From positions 372,001 to 436,000 of the forward strand of contig NZ_JPLZ01000006.1 of assembly GCF_000735135.1 (NCBI RefSeq): DNA of 64,000 bases, written 5' to 3'. The position numbers were made by a program, and so were the translations under genes. Every line of letters begins with the position of its first letter. The first letter of the stretch is position 1. The notes beneath the pieces were generated by a model, which did not search any database, was not told the DNA's origin, and worked only from the letters and a program-made list of their open reading frames with translations. The stretch is from Chryseobacterium sp. FH1. Lineage in GTDB: Bacteria; Bacteroidota; Bacteroidia; Flavobacteriales; Weeksellaceae. Positions 9,373 to 18,194 of the stretch are shown piece after piece.

Positions 9373-11136
9373 TTATAATTCGTGGTCACCAACGCCTAAA
9401 CTGAAAATTTCAAACGTTTCAATATTTGGTAAGGTCGCCAATTTTTGAGTGCCTTCTTTCTTGGTAGATTTCGGAAGATCTTTATTGTCATCCCAATTAT
9501 CGTAGGTCGAAATATATTTTCCCGTACTCAAATTGTAATCGATGCCGGAATGATAAGAGGCATCGCCATAATGACTTTCTCCACCAATCAGATAAAAACC
9601 GCCATTTTGATAGCGATATTTATGCACAGAACCACCACGGATAAAATCGTGATTGATGATGAGCAAACCTTTCTTGATTTCCAGACCGGAGAAATAAACA
9701 TTGTTCATACTTTCGCCTGCCACCGCGCCATTGCTCTCGGCCACCAATTGATAATTGCCGTCAGATTGTTTTAATAAAATCCTCAATGTTCTGCCCGTGC
9801 TGTTTTCTTTCTTCAACAGTTTTTCGGGTTGATAGACCATCACGACATCATCCAATCCATCTTTGTTAAGATCGCCAGTGGTGATCGTGTCAGCTTTTTG
9901 ACCTTTGGGTAAGAAGTCTTTCCAGTTTTTGGAGCGCAATTCCCGGTAATTGGTTTTGTCCGATGGCGCATTGTCCTTTTTTGTTTTGGCAAGATTGTAA
10001 TCTTTGAATTGTTGTTCTGCAACGGGTTTGTACGCTCTTAACTCTTTCAAATATCGATTGTAAACCGTTTCCGAAAGTGAGTTTTTCAATTCGGATTCTC
10101 CGGGTTTGTAGTAGGTAAAGCTCCGTCTGATCGTACTTCCCGAGCCATCATCAAACACAGAAGTTTGGCTCGTCCAGTTTTTCTGTTCGTCGTAAGTATA
10201 TTTGTAATGGATGATGTAGGTTTTGCCACTTTCGCCGTCTTCCGTCCTTTTGATGCAGTCGCCATTGTCGTTATAGGTATAAAGATTTCTTTGAAGAAAT
10301 TTGTTCGGCAGTTGACTGAAGTAACCGTAATGATCACTCTTCAGCTTTCCATCGGCATTGTAAACATAGCGGTGTCCAAAATCTGAAATCTCATTGGCCC
10401 TATAAATATTACGCTCTTCAATCTTTTTGCCATCTTCGTAGCGGTGCCAATAGCCTTTTCCAGCATCATAAACATCAGCACCGTTGTAATGGAAAGTGAT
10501 ACGGTTATTTGGATTTCCTTCCTCTATAAATTCAAAAACTACATTGTGGTCATATTGATTTGAAGTGTAATCTCTGCTTTTTTTGATGATGCCTGACGAG
10601 CGATTTCTGTCCCAATCGAAGGGAACAAACCCGGCTGGAATATGGTACTTGTTCAGATCCATCGTTTCCTCGGTTTTCTCCAGATAGATCTCGCCATCGG
10701 TGAACCATCTGATTTTCTGAACATTCCCCACATAATCGTGGATGAAATAATAATCCCATTTTCCCTGTTTGAGATGGCCACTCAGAAGCGTTTGCCGAGC
10801 TTTGTTTTGATCTTCAATCTCGATGGTTTGAGTTTTGGATTCACCAGTTCCGTATGACTTTTTCAGAATTGGTTTCTCATCCGATTTCGTGAGGTAGAAG
10901 TGCTCATTAGTATAATTGTACGGCGAAATCTCCTTAATTTTTCTCTGATTTTGGTCATATTCAAAAACCGTTTTCAGTTTGTCCTTTTTATCGCTGGCAT
11001 TTTCTTTTTCCAACGTCATTGTCTTCACTTTCCCTTTGAAAAAAAACTCCTGCTCAAAAGCCTGCGCCTGCATAAAGCCTGAAACAACAAGCATTACGAA
11101 AGTTCCAGTCCATAAAAATCGTTGATCTTTTTTCAT
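9373..11136 (-). CDS. large secreted protein with YD-like repeats and a C-terminal FG-GAP/VCBS-like module
   Basis: 587 aa from the ATG at 11136, which gives a normal signal peptide (MKKDQRFLWTGTFVMLVVSG); an upstream ATG at 11184 would place it 16 residues in. The N-terminal two thirds carry YD/RHS-like strands such as VFEYDQNQRKIKEI, YVYNADGKL and LYTYNDNGDC. The C-terminal third begins GDLNKDGLDDVVMVYQ, a Ca-binding-loop motif of the FG-GAP/VCBS type. That module is paralogous to the protein at 12501-13124. Likely cell-surface or periplasmic. No toxin domain is visible, so I do not call it a polymorphic toxin. Confidence 0.83.
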   Translation of the reverse strand: MKKDQRFLWTGTFVMLVVSGFMQAQAFEQEFFFKGKVKTMTLEKENASDKKDKLKTVFEYDQNQRKIKEISPYNYTNEHFYLTKSDEKPILKKSYGTGESKTQTIEIEDQNKARQTLLSGHLKQGKWDYYFIHDYVGNVQKIRWFTDGEIYLEKTEETMDLNKYHIPAGFVPFDWDRNRSSGIIKKSRDYTSNQYDHNVVFEFIEEGNPNNRITFHYNGADVYDAGKGYWHRYEDGKKIEERNIYRANEISDFGHRYVYNADGKLKSDHYGYFSQLPNKFLQRNLYTYNDNGDCIKRTEDGESGKTYIIHYKYTYDEQKNWTSQTSVFDDGSGSTIRRSFTYYKPGESELKNSLSETVYNRYLKELRAYKPVAEQQFKDYNLAKTKKDNAPSDKTNYRELRSKNWKDFLPKGQKADTITTGDLNKDGLDDVVMVYQPEKLLKKENSTGRTLRILLKQSDGNYQLVAESNGAVAGESMNNVYFSGLEIKKGLLIINHDFIRGGSVHKYRYQNGGFYLIGGESHYGDASYHSGIDYNLSTGKYISTYDNWDDNKDLPKSTKKEGTQKLATLPNIETFEIFSLGVGDHEL

Positions 11137-11214
11137 AAAGTAAAATTTCTTTTCTAATCTTAAGTGAACTTCCAAATGCGACATAAAAACTCTATAGTAA
11201 CTTAAGTGTTGTAC

Positions 11215-12177
11215 CTACAGATTTTCCTCATCCTTAAAATAATCCCCCGTAAAAACATTATCCTGCACTTTCTCCGTATATTTTTTCACCCATTCCGGAT
11301 AGTAATAGGTCGCCTGCAGAACATTATCTTTCAAAACAAATTTTGCAAACGGCTTGCCAATCGCCGGCACATTTTTCAGCCCAAAAGTTTTACCGGTTCC
11401 GTTATCAAATTTACAATCCATTTCCCGCGACCAGATCATCTCAAATTCCGTCGCGCTGATTTTGCGAGTCGGGTAGAAGTACATACATTGCCCGTGATAC
11501 TCAAATGCCAAACCGTCATCGCCGATATGCAAAGTCACCATCGCATTGCTCCAATTGCCATTGAGTGTCTTAGGTGTGATGGTCGTTTTATGTTGATTAA
11601 TAAACCTGATGTCGGTGATTTTCCAACTGTTGTTTTCCTTAGCTAAAATCACTTTTGAAAGTGGTTCGTCATTCAAATCAATATCGACTGTGGCATTGTT
11701 TTCATCAATTTGTTTGATGTTCTTCGCCACAAATTTCTCCGGTCTTTCCTGGCTTTTGATCCAAGACATATAGTACAAATCCGGACAATAATCATCGAAA
11801 GTATAAGCGTCAGCCGAATTATAATCGTCGAAATATTTGGTCGCCAGAAACTTGGAGCAGGTCGAAAGTCTTTCTTTTTCTTTGGTGATGAATTGCTCTG
11901 AAATCGTCCCAAGATTCCTCAGTTTTTTGAAATAGGTGGCACTATCCAAAAGTGCTCTCCCCTTTTTGTCTTTCACAATTTCATAGTCGTTGAAATCATT
12001 GTTGAAATACCAGTCGTATAAGGATGAACCCACTTTTTTAATATTCATCGAATCGGCATTAAAATCGATCTTCACCGAGTCCATCTTTTCAGACTTCGAA
12101 GTTTCAACTGGCTCTTTTTTGTCTTTGCAACTTGAAATAGTCAGTGCAATTATCATTAATAAAATCAGAATTCGCAT
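11215..12177 (-). CDS. DUF3828-like lipoprotein
   Basis: 320 aa. The N-terminus is a lipoprotein signal with the lipobox ISSC (Cys at about residue 17). The central part (about 45-190) has the NTF2-like layout of DUF3828 proteins: a helix preceding SLYDWYFNNDF, a YDYNSADAYTFDDY-like stretch, and a C-terminal strand pair ending NSWKITDIRF. The remaining about 120 residues form a second beta-rich domain, LNGNWSNAMVTLHIGDDG onwards. Function unknown. It is 20 bp downstream of 12198-12500 and 78 bp upstream of the large YD-like gene. Confidence 0.78.
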   Translation of the reverse strand: MRILILLMIIALTISSCKDKKEPVETSKSEKMDSVKIDFNADSMNIKKVGSSLYDWYFNNDFNDYEIVKDKKGRALLDSATYFKKLRNLGTISEQFITKEKERLSTCSKFLATKYFDDYNSADAYTFDDYCPDLYYMSWIKSQERPEKFVAKNIKQIDENNATVDIDLNDEPLSKVILAKENNSWKITDIRFINQHKTTITPKTLNGNWSNAMVTLHIGDDGLAFEYHGQCMYFYPTRKISATEFEMIWSREMDCKFDNGTGKTFGLKNVPAIGKPFAKFVLKDNVLQATYYYPEWVKKYTEKVQDNVFTGDYFKDEENL

Positions 12178-12197
12178 AGTTTTTAGTTTTTATGGAC

Positions 12198-12500
12198 TTA
12201 CAATCGCTTCTTCAATCGGAAGTAAAAGATATTAATTAAAATCAAAACAAAAGAAACCCCACCCACAATCATCGAAAACATCTGAAAGAACGCCTCCGAA
12301 AAAGCCCTGCTTTCTGCATCACAGTCTATTTTGCTTCCCCAAATGTCAATCCCTTTTTCGCCTTCAAACATCGCATCATTGCACGCAGAATATTCCGGAA
12401 TGATGAGCATCAAGTAGATCAAAAGAATAGGAATCAGAAACACGATCAACAGAATGTTGATGAATTTTAAGATTTTAAGTTTCTGAGGCACAGTCATCAT
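12198..12500 (-). CDS. small two-helix membrane protein
   Basis: 100 aa with two hydrophobic helices (about 12-33 and 70-90) and an intervening loop with two Cys residues (SACNDAMF and KIDCDAES), which could form an extracytoplasmic disulfide. The ATG (two in tandem, 12498-12500 preferred by position, the second three bases later) directly abuts the stop of the preceding gene at 12501, which indicates translational coupling with the FG-GAP-like protein. No family recognised. Confidence 0.78.
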   Translation of the reverse strand: MMTVPQKLKILKFINILLIVFLIPILLIYLMLIIPEYSACNDAMFEGEKGIDIWGSKIDCDAESRAFSEAFFQMFSMIVGGVSFVLILINIFYFRLKKRL

Positions 12501-13124
12501 TTAATACAATTGATTGGCAAACGGTACAAAATTTTGAAGCTTCGGCAATGGTTTTACCACGATCTTTTTTTTCTCCAAGACAGTCAATTTATCAGAACCC
12601 AATTGCTGGGATTCCACGGAATAGTTGCCCGTTAACAAATCAAACTTGGTTTCTGTTGTCGTGTTTTTCCCATCCCAGATCACATTGAAGTAATGAATCA
12701 ACTCAAAATTCTCATTCTGAAATTTAAATTGGTGTTGTGAATGATTGGCGTTTAGTTCGGTTAATATGTTTAGGATTCCATTGTCAATCACAACGTCTGG
12801 GAGCACATTCCCAGCATATTTTCCATCCTTATTATACTGTGGAGCAAGGAGTTTTGTAGATGACGCTACCAACTTGTATTTCGAATCTTTTTGCTGAAAG
12901 AAAATCTCCAGTTGCAAAGGTTTGGTGATGTCGGCCGTGTCCATTTTAATGGCGACTTTATCCGCCAATCCATCGCCATTCAAATCGCCAATTTCTTCAC
13001 GCACAGAAACGGTAAAAGTACTGTTCGAAATTTGCTGTTGCCCATTTACAACCAACGAAATCAACATCAGATTAATAATAAAAATCTGTTTGAACAAAAG
13101 CGAAATCTTTCGGCTATTCATCAT
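12501..13124 (-). CDS. secreted protein with FG-GAP/VCBS-like module
   Basis: 207 aa with an export signal (LMISLVVNGQQQ) and a mature domain starting GDLNGDGLADKVAIKMD, a DxNxDGxxD calcium-loop motif. It then matches the C-terminal third of the 9373-11136 protein in order: LEIFFQQKDSKYKLVASS, an IDNGILNI strand, HQFKFQNENFELI and TKFDLLTGNYS. The two are therefore paralogous modules, one stand-alone and one fused to YD-like repeats. The stop codon abuts the next gene's ATG. Function unknown. Confidence 0.82.
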   Translation of the reverse strand: MMNSRKISLLFKQIFIINLMLISLVVNGQQQISNSTFTVSVREEIGDLNGDGLADKVAIKMDTADITKPLQLEIFFQQKDSKYKLVASSTKLLAPQYNKDGKYAGNVLPDVVIDNGILNILTELNANHSQHQFKFQNENFELIHYFNVIWDGKNTTTETKFDLLTGNYSVESQQLGSDKLTVLEKKKIVVKPLPKLQNFVPFANQLY

Positions 13125-13205
13125 CGTTATTTTATTACAATGTTTGTCAAATTATAAATCTAAATCTGCGCCATCTGCCAAATCAGCGAGACCATAATCT
13201 CCCTA

Positions 13206-13679
13206 CTACAATTTCTTAAGCGTCACCAATCCGTAGTGAAGCCAAATTCCAAAAATCCCGCTTTCCGTTTTGAAGGGTTTGTCGCCTTTCAGCTCGACGG
13301 TGGAGTTGGGGTCGGTATTGCAGATGAAAAAGTGACCGCCGTCGATGCAGTTCATTTTGCCTGCTTTGTGAAGCGCTGTCCACCCGAATTCCTTGTACTC
13401 ATCATCCTCATCATTTTGCAAAAAGCGTCTTACCAAAATATCACCTTTCTTAGAATCTCTCTTCGATTCTACAGTCCATCTGGCCAAGTCCGCTTCAAGC
13501 TTAGAAGGTACATCTTCGGGCTTCAAATCTTTGGATCGGGAAATGACCAATGTATCTTGCACCACCGCATCGTTGTTGGGATGCACACTGTAACTGCCAG
13601 ACCAAATATCAGATTCTTTTTGTTGCGAAAATGCGCTTGTCGAAATTAAGATTAATAAAAATAGGAGTGGAATTCTCAT
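13206..13679 (-). CDS. secreted protein of unknown function
   Basis: 157 aa. Signal peptide MRIPLLFLLILISTSAFS, cleavage before QQKE. The mature part opens with IWSGSYSVHP, ends with GIFGIWLHYGLVTLKKL, and has two Cys residues (MNCIDGG and FICNTD). No known domain recognised. It is separated from the downstream FG-GAP-like gene by 81 bp and preceded by a 284-bp gap, so it may head its own transcript. Confidence 0.8.
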   Translation of the reverse strand: MRIPLLFLLILISTSAFSQQKESDIWSGSYSVHPNNDAVVQDTLVISRSKDLKPEDVPSKLEADLARWTVESKRDSKKGDILVRRFLQNDEDDEYKEFGWTALHKAGKMNCIDGGHFFICNTDPNSTVELKGDKPFKTESGIFGIWLHYGLVTLKKL

Positions 13680-13963
13680 AGCTTAACTTTTTGATTGGTA
13701 TTAATTGATGATACAAATGTTGACTAAAAGTAATTGATTTCCGTTACACTCGTTGGTGTTTGATTAAAAATGATTCAAATATAATTTTCAAGACAGTCTT
13801 CTTTTTCCCAATTAAAAATGAAAAAAAAACCTCCGCATCTCACTAAAATTGCTCCCTTTGGGGTCGGGGGAAATCACTTTTAGTTAAATGTAATAAGCTT
13901 CCAAGAAAAACTAATCCCTATTTGACCTTTACCACCACAAAAATCCCCTTTTCTCTTATGTGC
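13680..13963. other. intergenic region with a dispersed GCTCCCTTT-type repeat
   Basis: No credible gene in this 284-bp gap. It holds one copy of a short repeat (13851-13870) that recurs at 15478, and an A-rich run at about 13820-13829. No clear promoter for the gene at 13206-13679 could be picked out. Confidence 0.6.
13851..13870. repeat. dispersed repeat, GCTCCCTTTGGGGTCGGGGG copy
   Basis: This sequence matches GCTCCCTTTAGAGTTGGGGT at 15478-15497 at most positions. Both copies lie in gene-free AT-rich DNA, where such a GC-rich block stands out. Only two copies are seen in the window. Confidence 0.55.
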
Positions 13964-14413
13964 CTATGTGGTTTCAACAACCACCTCATCCATCAAAGCA
14001 ACTCTCTGTCGAAACAACCTAAACTGAAAATAATTAAAAATCAAATAAATGATGGATAAGATCAGTACAGTCGTCAACAGTGACCTTCCGGAAGAAGCAA
14101 AATCAATTACAGCAATCAGCACATAAATTGAAACACCAACTGGAACTGCAACGAAGGTAAGTAAAGACAAATAATACCGACTTTTGATCTGTTTAATCAA
14201 ATTAAGAAAAAAAGTCAACGCACCAAGTGGAAAAACGACGAGGAAAATCAGCGAAAACCCCAGATTCATAAGGATGTCCAGGATATTGATAATAAATTCT
14301 ATCCAATCATCATCGGCATAAGCTTTCTCCGAAATCAATACTCTATGAAAGATAAACAGAGCGATACAGAAGAGCGCATTGATGAGCCAATACTTAAAGA
14401 TCAATTTTGCCAT
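13964..14413 (-). CDS. four-helix integral membrane protein, unknown function
   Basis: 149 aa with about four membrane segments (about 9-28, 45-72, 82-105 and 112-132). No catalytic or family motif recognised. It lies 9 bp downstream of the small secreted protein at 14423-14680, so the two probably form an operon. Confidence 0.78.
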   Translation of the reverse strand: MAKLIFKYWLINALFCIALFIFHRVLISEKAYADDDWIEFIINILDILMNLGFSLIFLVVFPLGALTFFLNLIKQIKSRYYLSLLTFVAVPVGVSIYVLIAVIDFASSGRSLLTTVLILSIIYLIFNYFQFRLFRQRVALMDEVVVETT

Positions 14414-14422
14414 TGGAAATAG

Positions 14423-14680
14423 TTAGGGTTGATGATACTTAGTTTGAAACTTTACATACCCGTATTCTAACTGAGTTTCGGTCACATCGACCTTTTCATC
14501 TTTCTGAACTTCGCTGACATACACAAAACATTTCTTGGAATCTTCTATGGCAATATTTTCTTGCGCCTCTGCCTTCGTAGGACTGTCAGTCACAGGTGGC
14601 GGAATAAATTGCACAGCTTTCTTGTGCCCAAAAGCAAAACTACTGCTTACAACAGCAATCAAAAGTAATAGATTTTTCAT
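14423..14680 (-). CDS. small secreted protein
   Basis: 85 aa, with a signal peptide (MKNLLLLIAVVSSSFAFG) and a short mature chain that is acidic (EAQENIAIEDSKK) with a single Cys. No family recognised. It is the first gene of the exported-protein run read leftward from here. Confidence 0.72.
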   Translation of the reverse strand: MKNLLLLIAVVSSSFAFGHKKAVQFIPPPVTDSPTKAEAQENIAIEDSKKCFVYVSEVQKDEKVDVTETQLEYGYVKFQTKYHQP

Positions 14681-14899
14681 AGCACATAATTTGTTATTGA
14701 GAATCCTACAAATTCACCGCCAAATTGTAAAGTATAATTCTAAATTAGTAATTATTATTCTTCTTATTTATTAAATGTTATATGGTTTGGTCGCATTTTT
14801 AGATAAAGTTGATTTTTAAATTTTTGATAATAATAATGAAATATGCTTCTTTTCCTTTTTTGGAACAGCATTTGAATTTATCAGTTAAATATTTACACT

Positions 14900-15064
14900 A
14901 TGAAAAAATATATGAATTTCATTCCCTTGTTTTTATTAGCAGGAATGTTGACAAGTTGCGAAGCCGTAGAAACTATCTTCAAAGCCGGAATGTGGTGGGG
15001 AATCATCGTCGTAGTAGCGATAGTTGCCTTTGTACTATGGTTATTATCAAGAGGCAAAAACTAA
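14900..15064 (+). CDS. 54-aa membrane lipoprotein
   Basis: A short gene, ATG at 14900 to TAA at 15062-15064, 54 codons. The product starts MKKYMNFIPLFLLAGMLTSC, giving a lipobox (LTSC) with the lipid-accepting Cys at residue 20. It then has AVETIFKAGMWWG followed by a second hydrophobic helix (IIVVVAIVAFVLWLL) and a basic tail. The short 'lipobox - EAVETIFKAGMWWG - helix' design recurs in Flavobacteriia as far as I recall, sometimes mis-annotated as phosphatidate cytidylyltransferase. It is far too short to be that enzyme. A perfect terminator hairpin follows 4 bp after the stop. Confidence 0.82.
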   Translation: MKKYMNFIPLFLLAGMLTSCEAVETIFKAGMWWGIIVVVAIVAFVLWLLSRGKN

Positions 15065-15068
15065 AAAT

Positions 15069-15102
15069 AAAAAGTCCCGGAGAAATTTCTCCGGGACTTT
15101 TT
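15069..15102. terminator. bidirectional intrinsic terminator
   Basis: A perfect 17-bp inverted repeat: AAAAAGTCCCGGAGAAA followed directly by its reverse complement. The GC core is flanked by an A run and a T run, so it can work for the 54-aa lipoprotein gene (+) and for the rhodanese gene (-). Confidence 0.9.
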
Positions 15103-15118
15103 ATTGATCTGCTGTATC

Positions 15119-15406
15119 TTAAAGATTATCCAAAACTTCTTTCAGATCTACGTATCCGCCTCCGTTGTATACATCGGTCATTCCTTCGGATTTGAAATAT
15201 TCTGTCGCCTTTCCCGATCTGTTTCCTGATCTGCAAAAGAAAATCTTGGTTCCATTCAGATTTGTAATTTCTTGTTTTCTGTCTTCCAATTCTCCCAACG
15301 GGATATTTTTAGCTTCTTCGATATGCCCGTCCATTTCCAATTCCAACGGTTCACGAACATCGATCAAATGATAATTTCCGGCTCTTAATACATCTTCTAT
15401 TGCCAT
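15119..15406 (-). CDS. single-domain rhodanese-like sulfurtransferase
   Basis: 95 aa, one rhodanese domain. The entry motif LIDVREPLELEMDGH and the active-site loop FFCRSGNRSG, with the persulfide Cys in the six-residue CRSGNR loop, are both intact, so the enzyme should be catalytically competent. No signal peptide, so it is cytoplasmic. Such short proteins carry sulfane sulfur in several pathways and the target here is unknown. It ends at the shared terminator at 15069-15102. Confidence 0.9.
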   Translation of the reverse strand: MAIEDVLRAGNYHLIDVREPLELEMDGHIEEAKNIPLGELEDRKQEITNLNGTKIFFCRSGNRSGKATEYFKSEGMTDVYNGGGYVDLKEVLDNL

Positions 15407-15477
15407 AATTTTTATTTTTTACAAATTTAATATTAACAAAATTACAATATAAATTTTTAATCTCAAATAAAAATTAG

Positions 15478-15497
15478 GCTCCCTTTAGAGTTGGGGT
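15478..15497. repeat. dispersed repeat, GCTCCCTTTAGAGTTGGGGT copy
   Basis: Second copy of the element at 13851-13870, here between the rhodanese and queG starts. Confidence 0.55.
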
Positions 15498-15554
15498 TAA
15501 ACGAATTTTTGATCGATCATATCAAATTTTAAAACATTAATTTTGCGCTGTAAA

Positions 15555-16478
15555 ATGAACAACCAAGAGAAATACAGCAATCTTATCAAATCCAAGGCTC
15601 TGGCTTTCGGGTTTCAATCGTGTGGTATTTCCAAGGCAGATTTTTTGGAAGAGGAAGCGCCTCGTTTGGAAAATTGGTTGAACAACAATTTCAATGGCGA
15701 GATGCGCTATATGGAAAATCATTTTGATAAAAGATTGGATCCCCGATTGTTGGTTGAAGGTTCCAAATCTGTCATTTCGCTTAGTTACAATTATTTTCCT
15801 GAGGAAATTCAAAACAATCAAGATTTTAAGCTGTCTAAATATGCTTACGGCGAAGATTATCACGAGGTCATCAAAGAAAAACTTAGGTATTTGGTCGCTG
15901 AGCTACAAGAAGAAATAGGGGAGTTTGCATTTCGTGTTTTTGTAGATTCGGCGCCGGTTTTGGAAAAAGCTTGGGCCAAGAGATCGGGAATTGGTTGGGT
16001 TGGGAAAAATTCCAATTTGATTACCAAGAAGAACGGTTCATTCTACTTTTTGGCAGAGATTATTTGCGATTTGGATTTGATTCAGGATTCGCCAGTTGCA
16101 GACCATTGCGGAAGTTGCACCAAATGCATCGATGCTTGTCCAACCCAAGCGATAATTTCCGATAAAATCGTGGATGGGAGCAAATGCATTTCCTACGCCA
16201 CGATAGAGTTGAAGGATCAAATCCCTGATTTCTTCAAGGACAAAATGGAAGATTGGATGTTTGGTTGCGACATTTGTCAAGACGTTTGTCCATGGAACAG
16301 GTTTTCTGCACCAACTTTGGAAGAGAAATTCCGACCGAATTCTGAGATCAAAAACTTTACAAAACAAGAGTGGAAGGACATTACCCAAGAAATATTTTCC
16401 TCGGTTTTCAAAAAATCCGCTGTCAAGAGAACTAAGTTTTCGGGACTTAAAAGGAATCTTGATTTCTTGTCAGAATAG
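15555..16478 (+). CDS. queG: epoxyqueuosine reductase QueG
   Basis: Catalyses the last step of queuosine biosynthesis, reducing epoxyqueuosine in tRNA wobble position 34 with cobalamin and two [4Fe-4S] clusters. Both cluster motifs are present: [12 protein letters not shown] (about 188-199) and [11 protein letters not shown] (about 237-247). The N-terminal part shows SYNYFP and [20 protein letters not shown], typical of the family. The ATG at 15555 is chosen over a TTG at 15543 because it gives the usual N-terminus. A TAATTTTG -7-like element at 15538-15545 lies just upstream, so the leader would be very short. Length 307 aa is normal. Confidence 0.95.
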   Translation: MNNQEKYSNLIKSKALAFGFQSCGISKADFLEEEAPRLENWLNNNFNGEMRYMENHFDKRLDPRLLVEGSKSVISLSYNYFPEEIQNNQDFKLSKYAYGEDYHEVIKEKLRYLVAELQEEIGEFAFRVFVDSAPVLEKAWAKRSGIGWVGKNSNLITKKNGSFYFLAEIICDLDLIQDSPVADHCGSCTKCIDACPTQAIISDKIVDGSKCISYATIELKDQIPDFFKDKMEDWMFGCDICQDVCPWNRFSAPTLEEKFRPNSEIKNFTKQEWKDITQEIFSSVFKKSAVKRTKFSGLKRNLDFLSE

Positions 16479-16711
16479 AAACTTTATCAGAATTATTTTC
16501 TTTTCTGAACTCTTTTTGGGGCAACTTTCACTCGGATTGTAATTCTTTTGTTTGATTGGCGATTTTTTGGCATATTTTATTACTTTTTCGCTAATAAATT
16601 TCAAACTAAAATTTCGTAAAACCAAGATTTATTAAAAAAAATTAACATTTTGATTTTGTGTTCAAAAAAATATTACCTTTATAGTTCGCCACGATTCGGA
16701 AAACCTGAAAG

Positions 16712-17389
16712 ATGAAAAAAAAACTGATATTAATTCTTAAAATAATCGGCTTCATATTTGGAGCTGTTTTTGTGTACATTATTTTGGGAATCCTACTTCC
16801 ATTAATCCCTGTTTCAGCCGAGAAAACAGACGACCCGAAAGTCATCGAAGCCTACATTTTGACCAATGGTGTTCATACCGATATTGTAGTGCCTGTGAAA
16901 ACACAATTCATAGATTGGAGTACAAAATTACCTTACAGCAACACGAAATCCAAGCAAGAAAACTTCAAGTTTATCTCGTTCGGTTGGGGCGACAAGGGAT
17001 TTTATCTCAACACACCAACTTGGGCCGACCTCAAATTCTCAACAGCCTTCAATGCCGCATTCTGGTTGAGCGAATCTGCAATGCATTGTACTTATTATAA
17101 TGAAATGAAACTTGGAGAAGACTGCAAAAAAATAATGCTGACAGAAAAGCAATATCAAAATCTCATCAAATTCATAGATGACAAGTTTGACAAAGACGCT
17201 TCCGGCAATTATAAATTCATAAAAACCGATGCCGTTTACGAAGACAATGATGCATTTTACGATGCAAAAGGTGCGTACAACTTCACCTACACTTGCAACA
17301 CTTGGGCAAACGACGGACTGAAAGCTGCTGGTCAAAAGGCCGCATTCTGGACGCCGACGGATTTCGGGATTTTCAGACATTATAAATAG
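16712..17389 (+). CDS. TIGR02117/DUF2459 family protein
   Basis: 225 aa with one N-terminal membrane helix (about 4-28) and a periplasmic domain. The signature strands are present: ILTNGVHTDIVVPV, FGWGDKGFYLNTPTW, and near the C-terminus TYTCNTWANDGLKAAG with the conserved Cys-Asn. The pattern fits TIGR02117 (DUF2459), a family of unknown biochemical function that shows similarity to papain-like folds (Cys, His and Asn/Asp spacing). Catalysis is an inference. Confidence 0.85.
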   Translation: MKKKLILILKIIGFIFGAVFVYIILGILLPLIPVSAEKTDDPKVIEAYILTNGVHTDIVVPVKTQFIDWSTKLPYSNTKSKQENFKFISFGWGDKGFYLNTPTWADLKFSTAFNAAFWLSESAMHCTYYNEMKLGEDCKKIMLTEKQYQNLIKFIDDKFDKDASGNYKFIKTDAVYEDNDAFYDAKGAYNFTYTCNTWANDGLKAAGQKAAFWTPTDFGIFRHYK

Positions 17390-17442
17390 ATCGATTTAAA
17401 TAAACAGTATTCGGGCAGCTTTATCCGCCTTCCTTTTCTATT

Positions 17443-17474
17443 TGTCACTCTGAGGTTCTCGAAGAGTCCACTCA
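17443..17474 (+). repeat. dispersed repeat TGTCA-TCTGAGG-TCTCGAAGA, copy 1
   Basis: 32 bp, differing from the reverse complement of copy 2 (22531-22562) by one base. It lies between the TIGR02117 gene and the L,D-transpeptidase gene. Confidence 0.8.
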
Positions 17475-17544
17475 AGAAGTTTATACTGAGCCTGTAGAAG
17501 TAGGCTGCGATAGTTCATCATTTCAAATCAGTTTCACTTTTTCT

Positions 17545-18189
17545 ATGAAGTTCATTTTTTGTCTATTTTTCTCTACAATTATTTCCGGCTGTCAAAAAGA
17601 AAATTTGAACAAGCTGATTCCAATCGCCAATGATCCAGTGACTATCACAAAACCTGAAATCGATATTTCGAAAACCAATCAAAAAGCCAAAGAAGCTTTA
17701 GAATTTTGCAAAGCCAAAAACTTCAACACAGATTTTTGCATTCTGATAGATATGAGTTTGCATTCCGGCGTGAAACGTTTTTTCATTTATGACTTCAAAA
17801 AGAACGAGATCTCTCAACAATATCTAGTTGGTCACGGTTGTGGAACTTCATCGTGGAGTGACGATGATACAAAAGAAAATCCAAGTTTCAGCAATGAGGA
17901 TAATAGCCATCTTTCGTCATTAGGAAAATATAAACTAGGAGCGAGAGGTTACAGCAATTGGGGCGTCAATATCAAATATTTGATGCACGGCTTGGAAGAA
18001 ACCAACAACAATGCGCTCAAAAGAATCATCGTTTTTCATTCCTGGGAAAAGATGAGCGATGATGAAGTTTATCCAAATGGTTCGCCAGAAGGTTGGGGTT
18101 GTCCCACAGTTTCCAATAATGCTTTCAAAGAAATTGATCCATTGATTAAGAATTCTAAGAAGCCTGTTTTGATGTGGATTTACAAATAA
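17545..18189 (+). CDS. murein L,D-transpeptidase catalytic domain protein (YkuD_2 type)
   Basis: 214 aa. The N-terminal segment is a lipoprotein-like signal (FFSTIISGC, Cys at about 16). The catalytic domain (about 60-212) carries HSWEKMSDDEVYPNGSPEGWGCP, whose HS and SPEGWGCP elements match the YkuD_2 active site His and Cys (about residue 190). It starts FCILIDMSLHSGVKRFFIYD. Such enzymes act on peptidoglycan stem peptides in the periplasm. The next gene starts 5 bp after its stop, so the two are likely co-transcribed. Confidence 0.87.
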   Translation: MKFIFCLFFSTIISGCQKENLNKLIPIANDPVTITKPEIDISKTNQKAKEALEFCKAKNFNTDFCILIDMSLHSGVKRFFIYDFKKNEISQQYLVGHGCGTSSWSDDDTKENPSFSNEDNSHLSSLGKYKLGARGYSNWGVNIKYLMHGLEETNNNALKRIIVFHSWEKMSDDEVYPNGSPEGWGCPTVSNNAFKEIDPLIKNSKKPVLMWIYK

Positions 18190-18194
18190 GAATA

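Noticed and set aside
14809-15195. 128-aa plus-strand frame running through the 54-aa lipoprotein and terminator
   Set aside because: It reads through a strong terminator and lies in a different frame from the short gene, which has a lipobox and better context.
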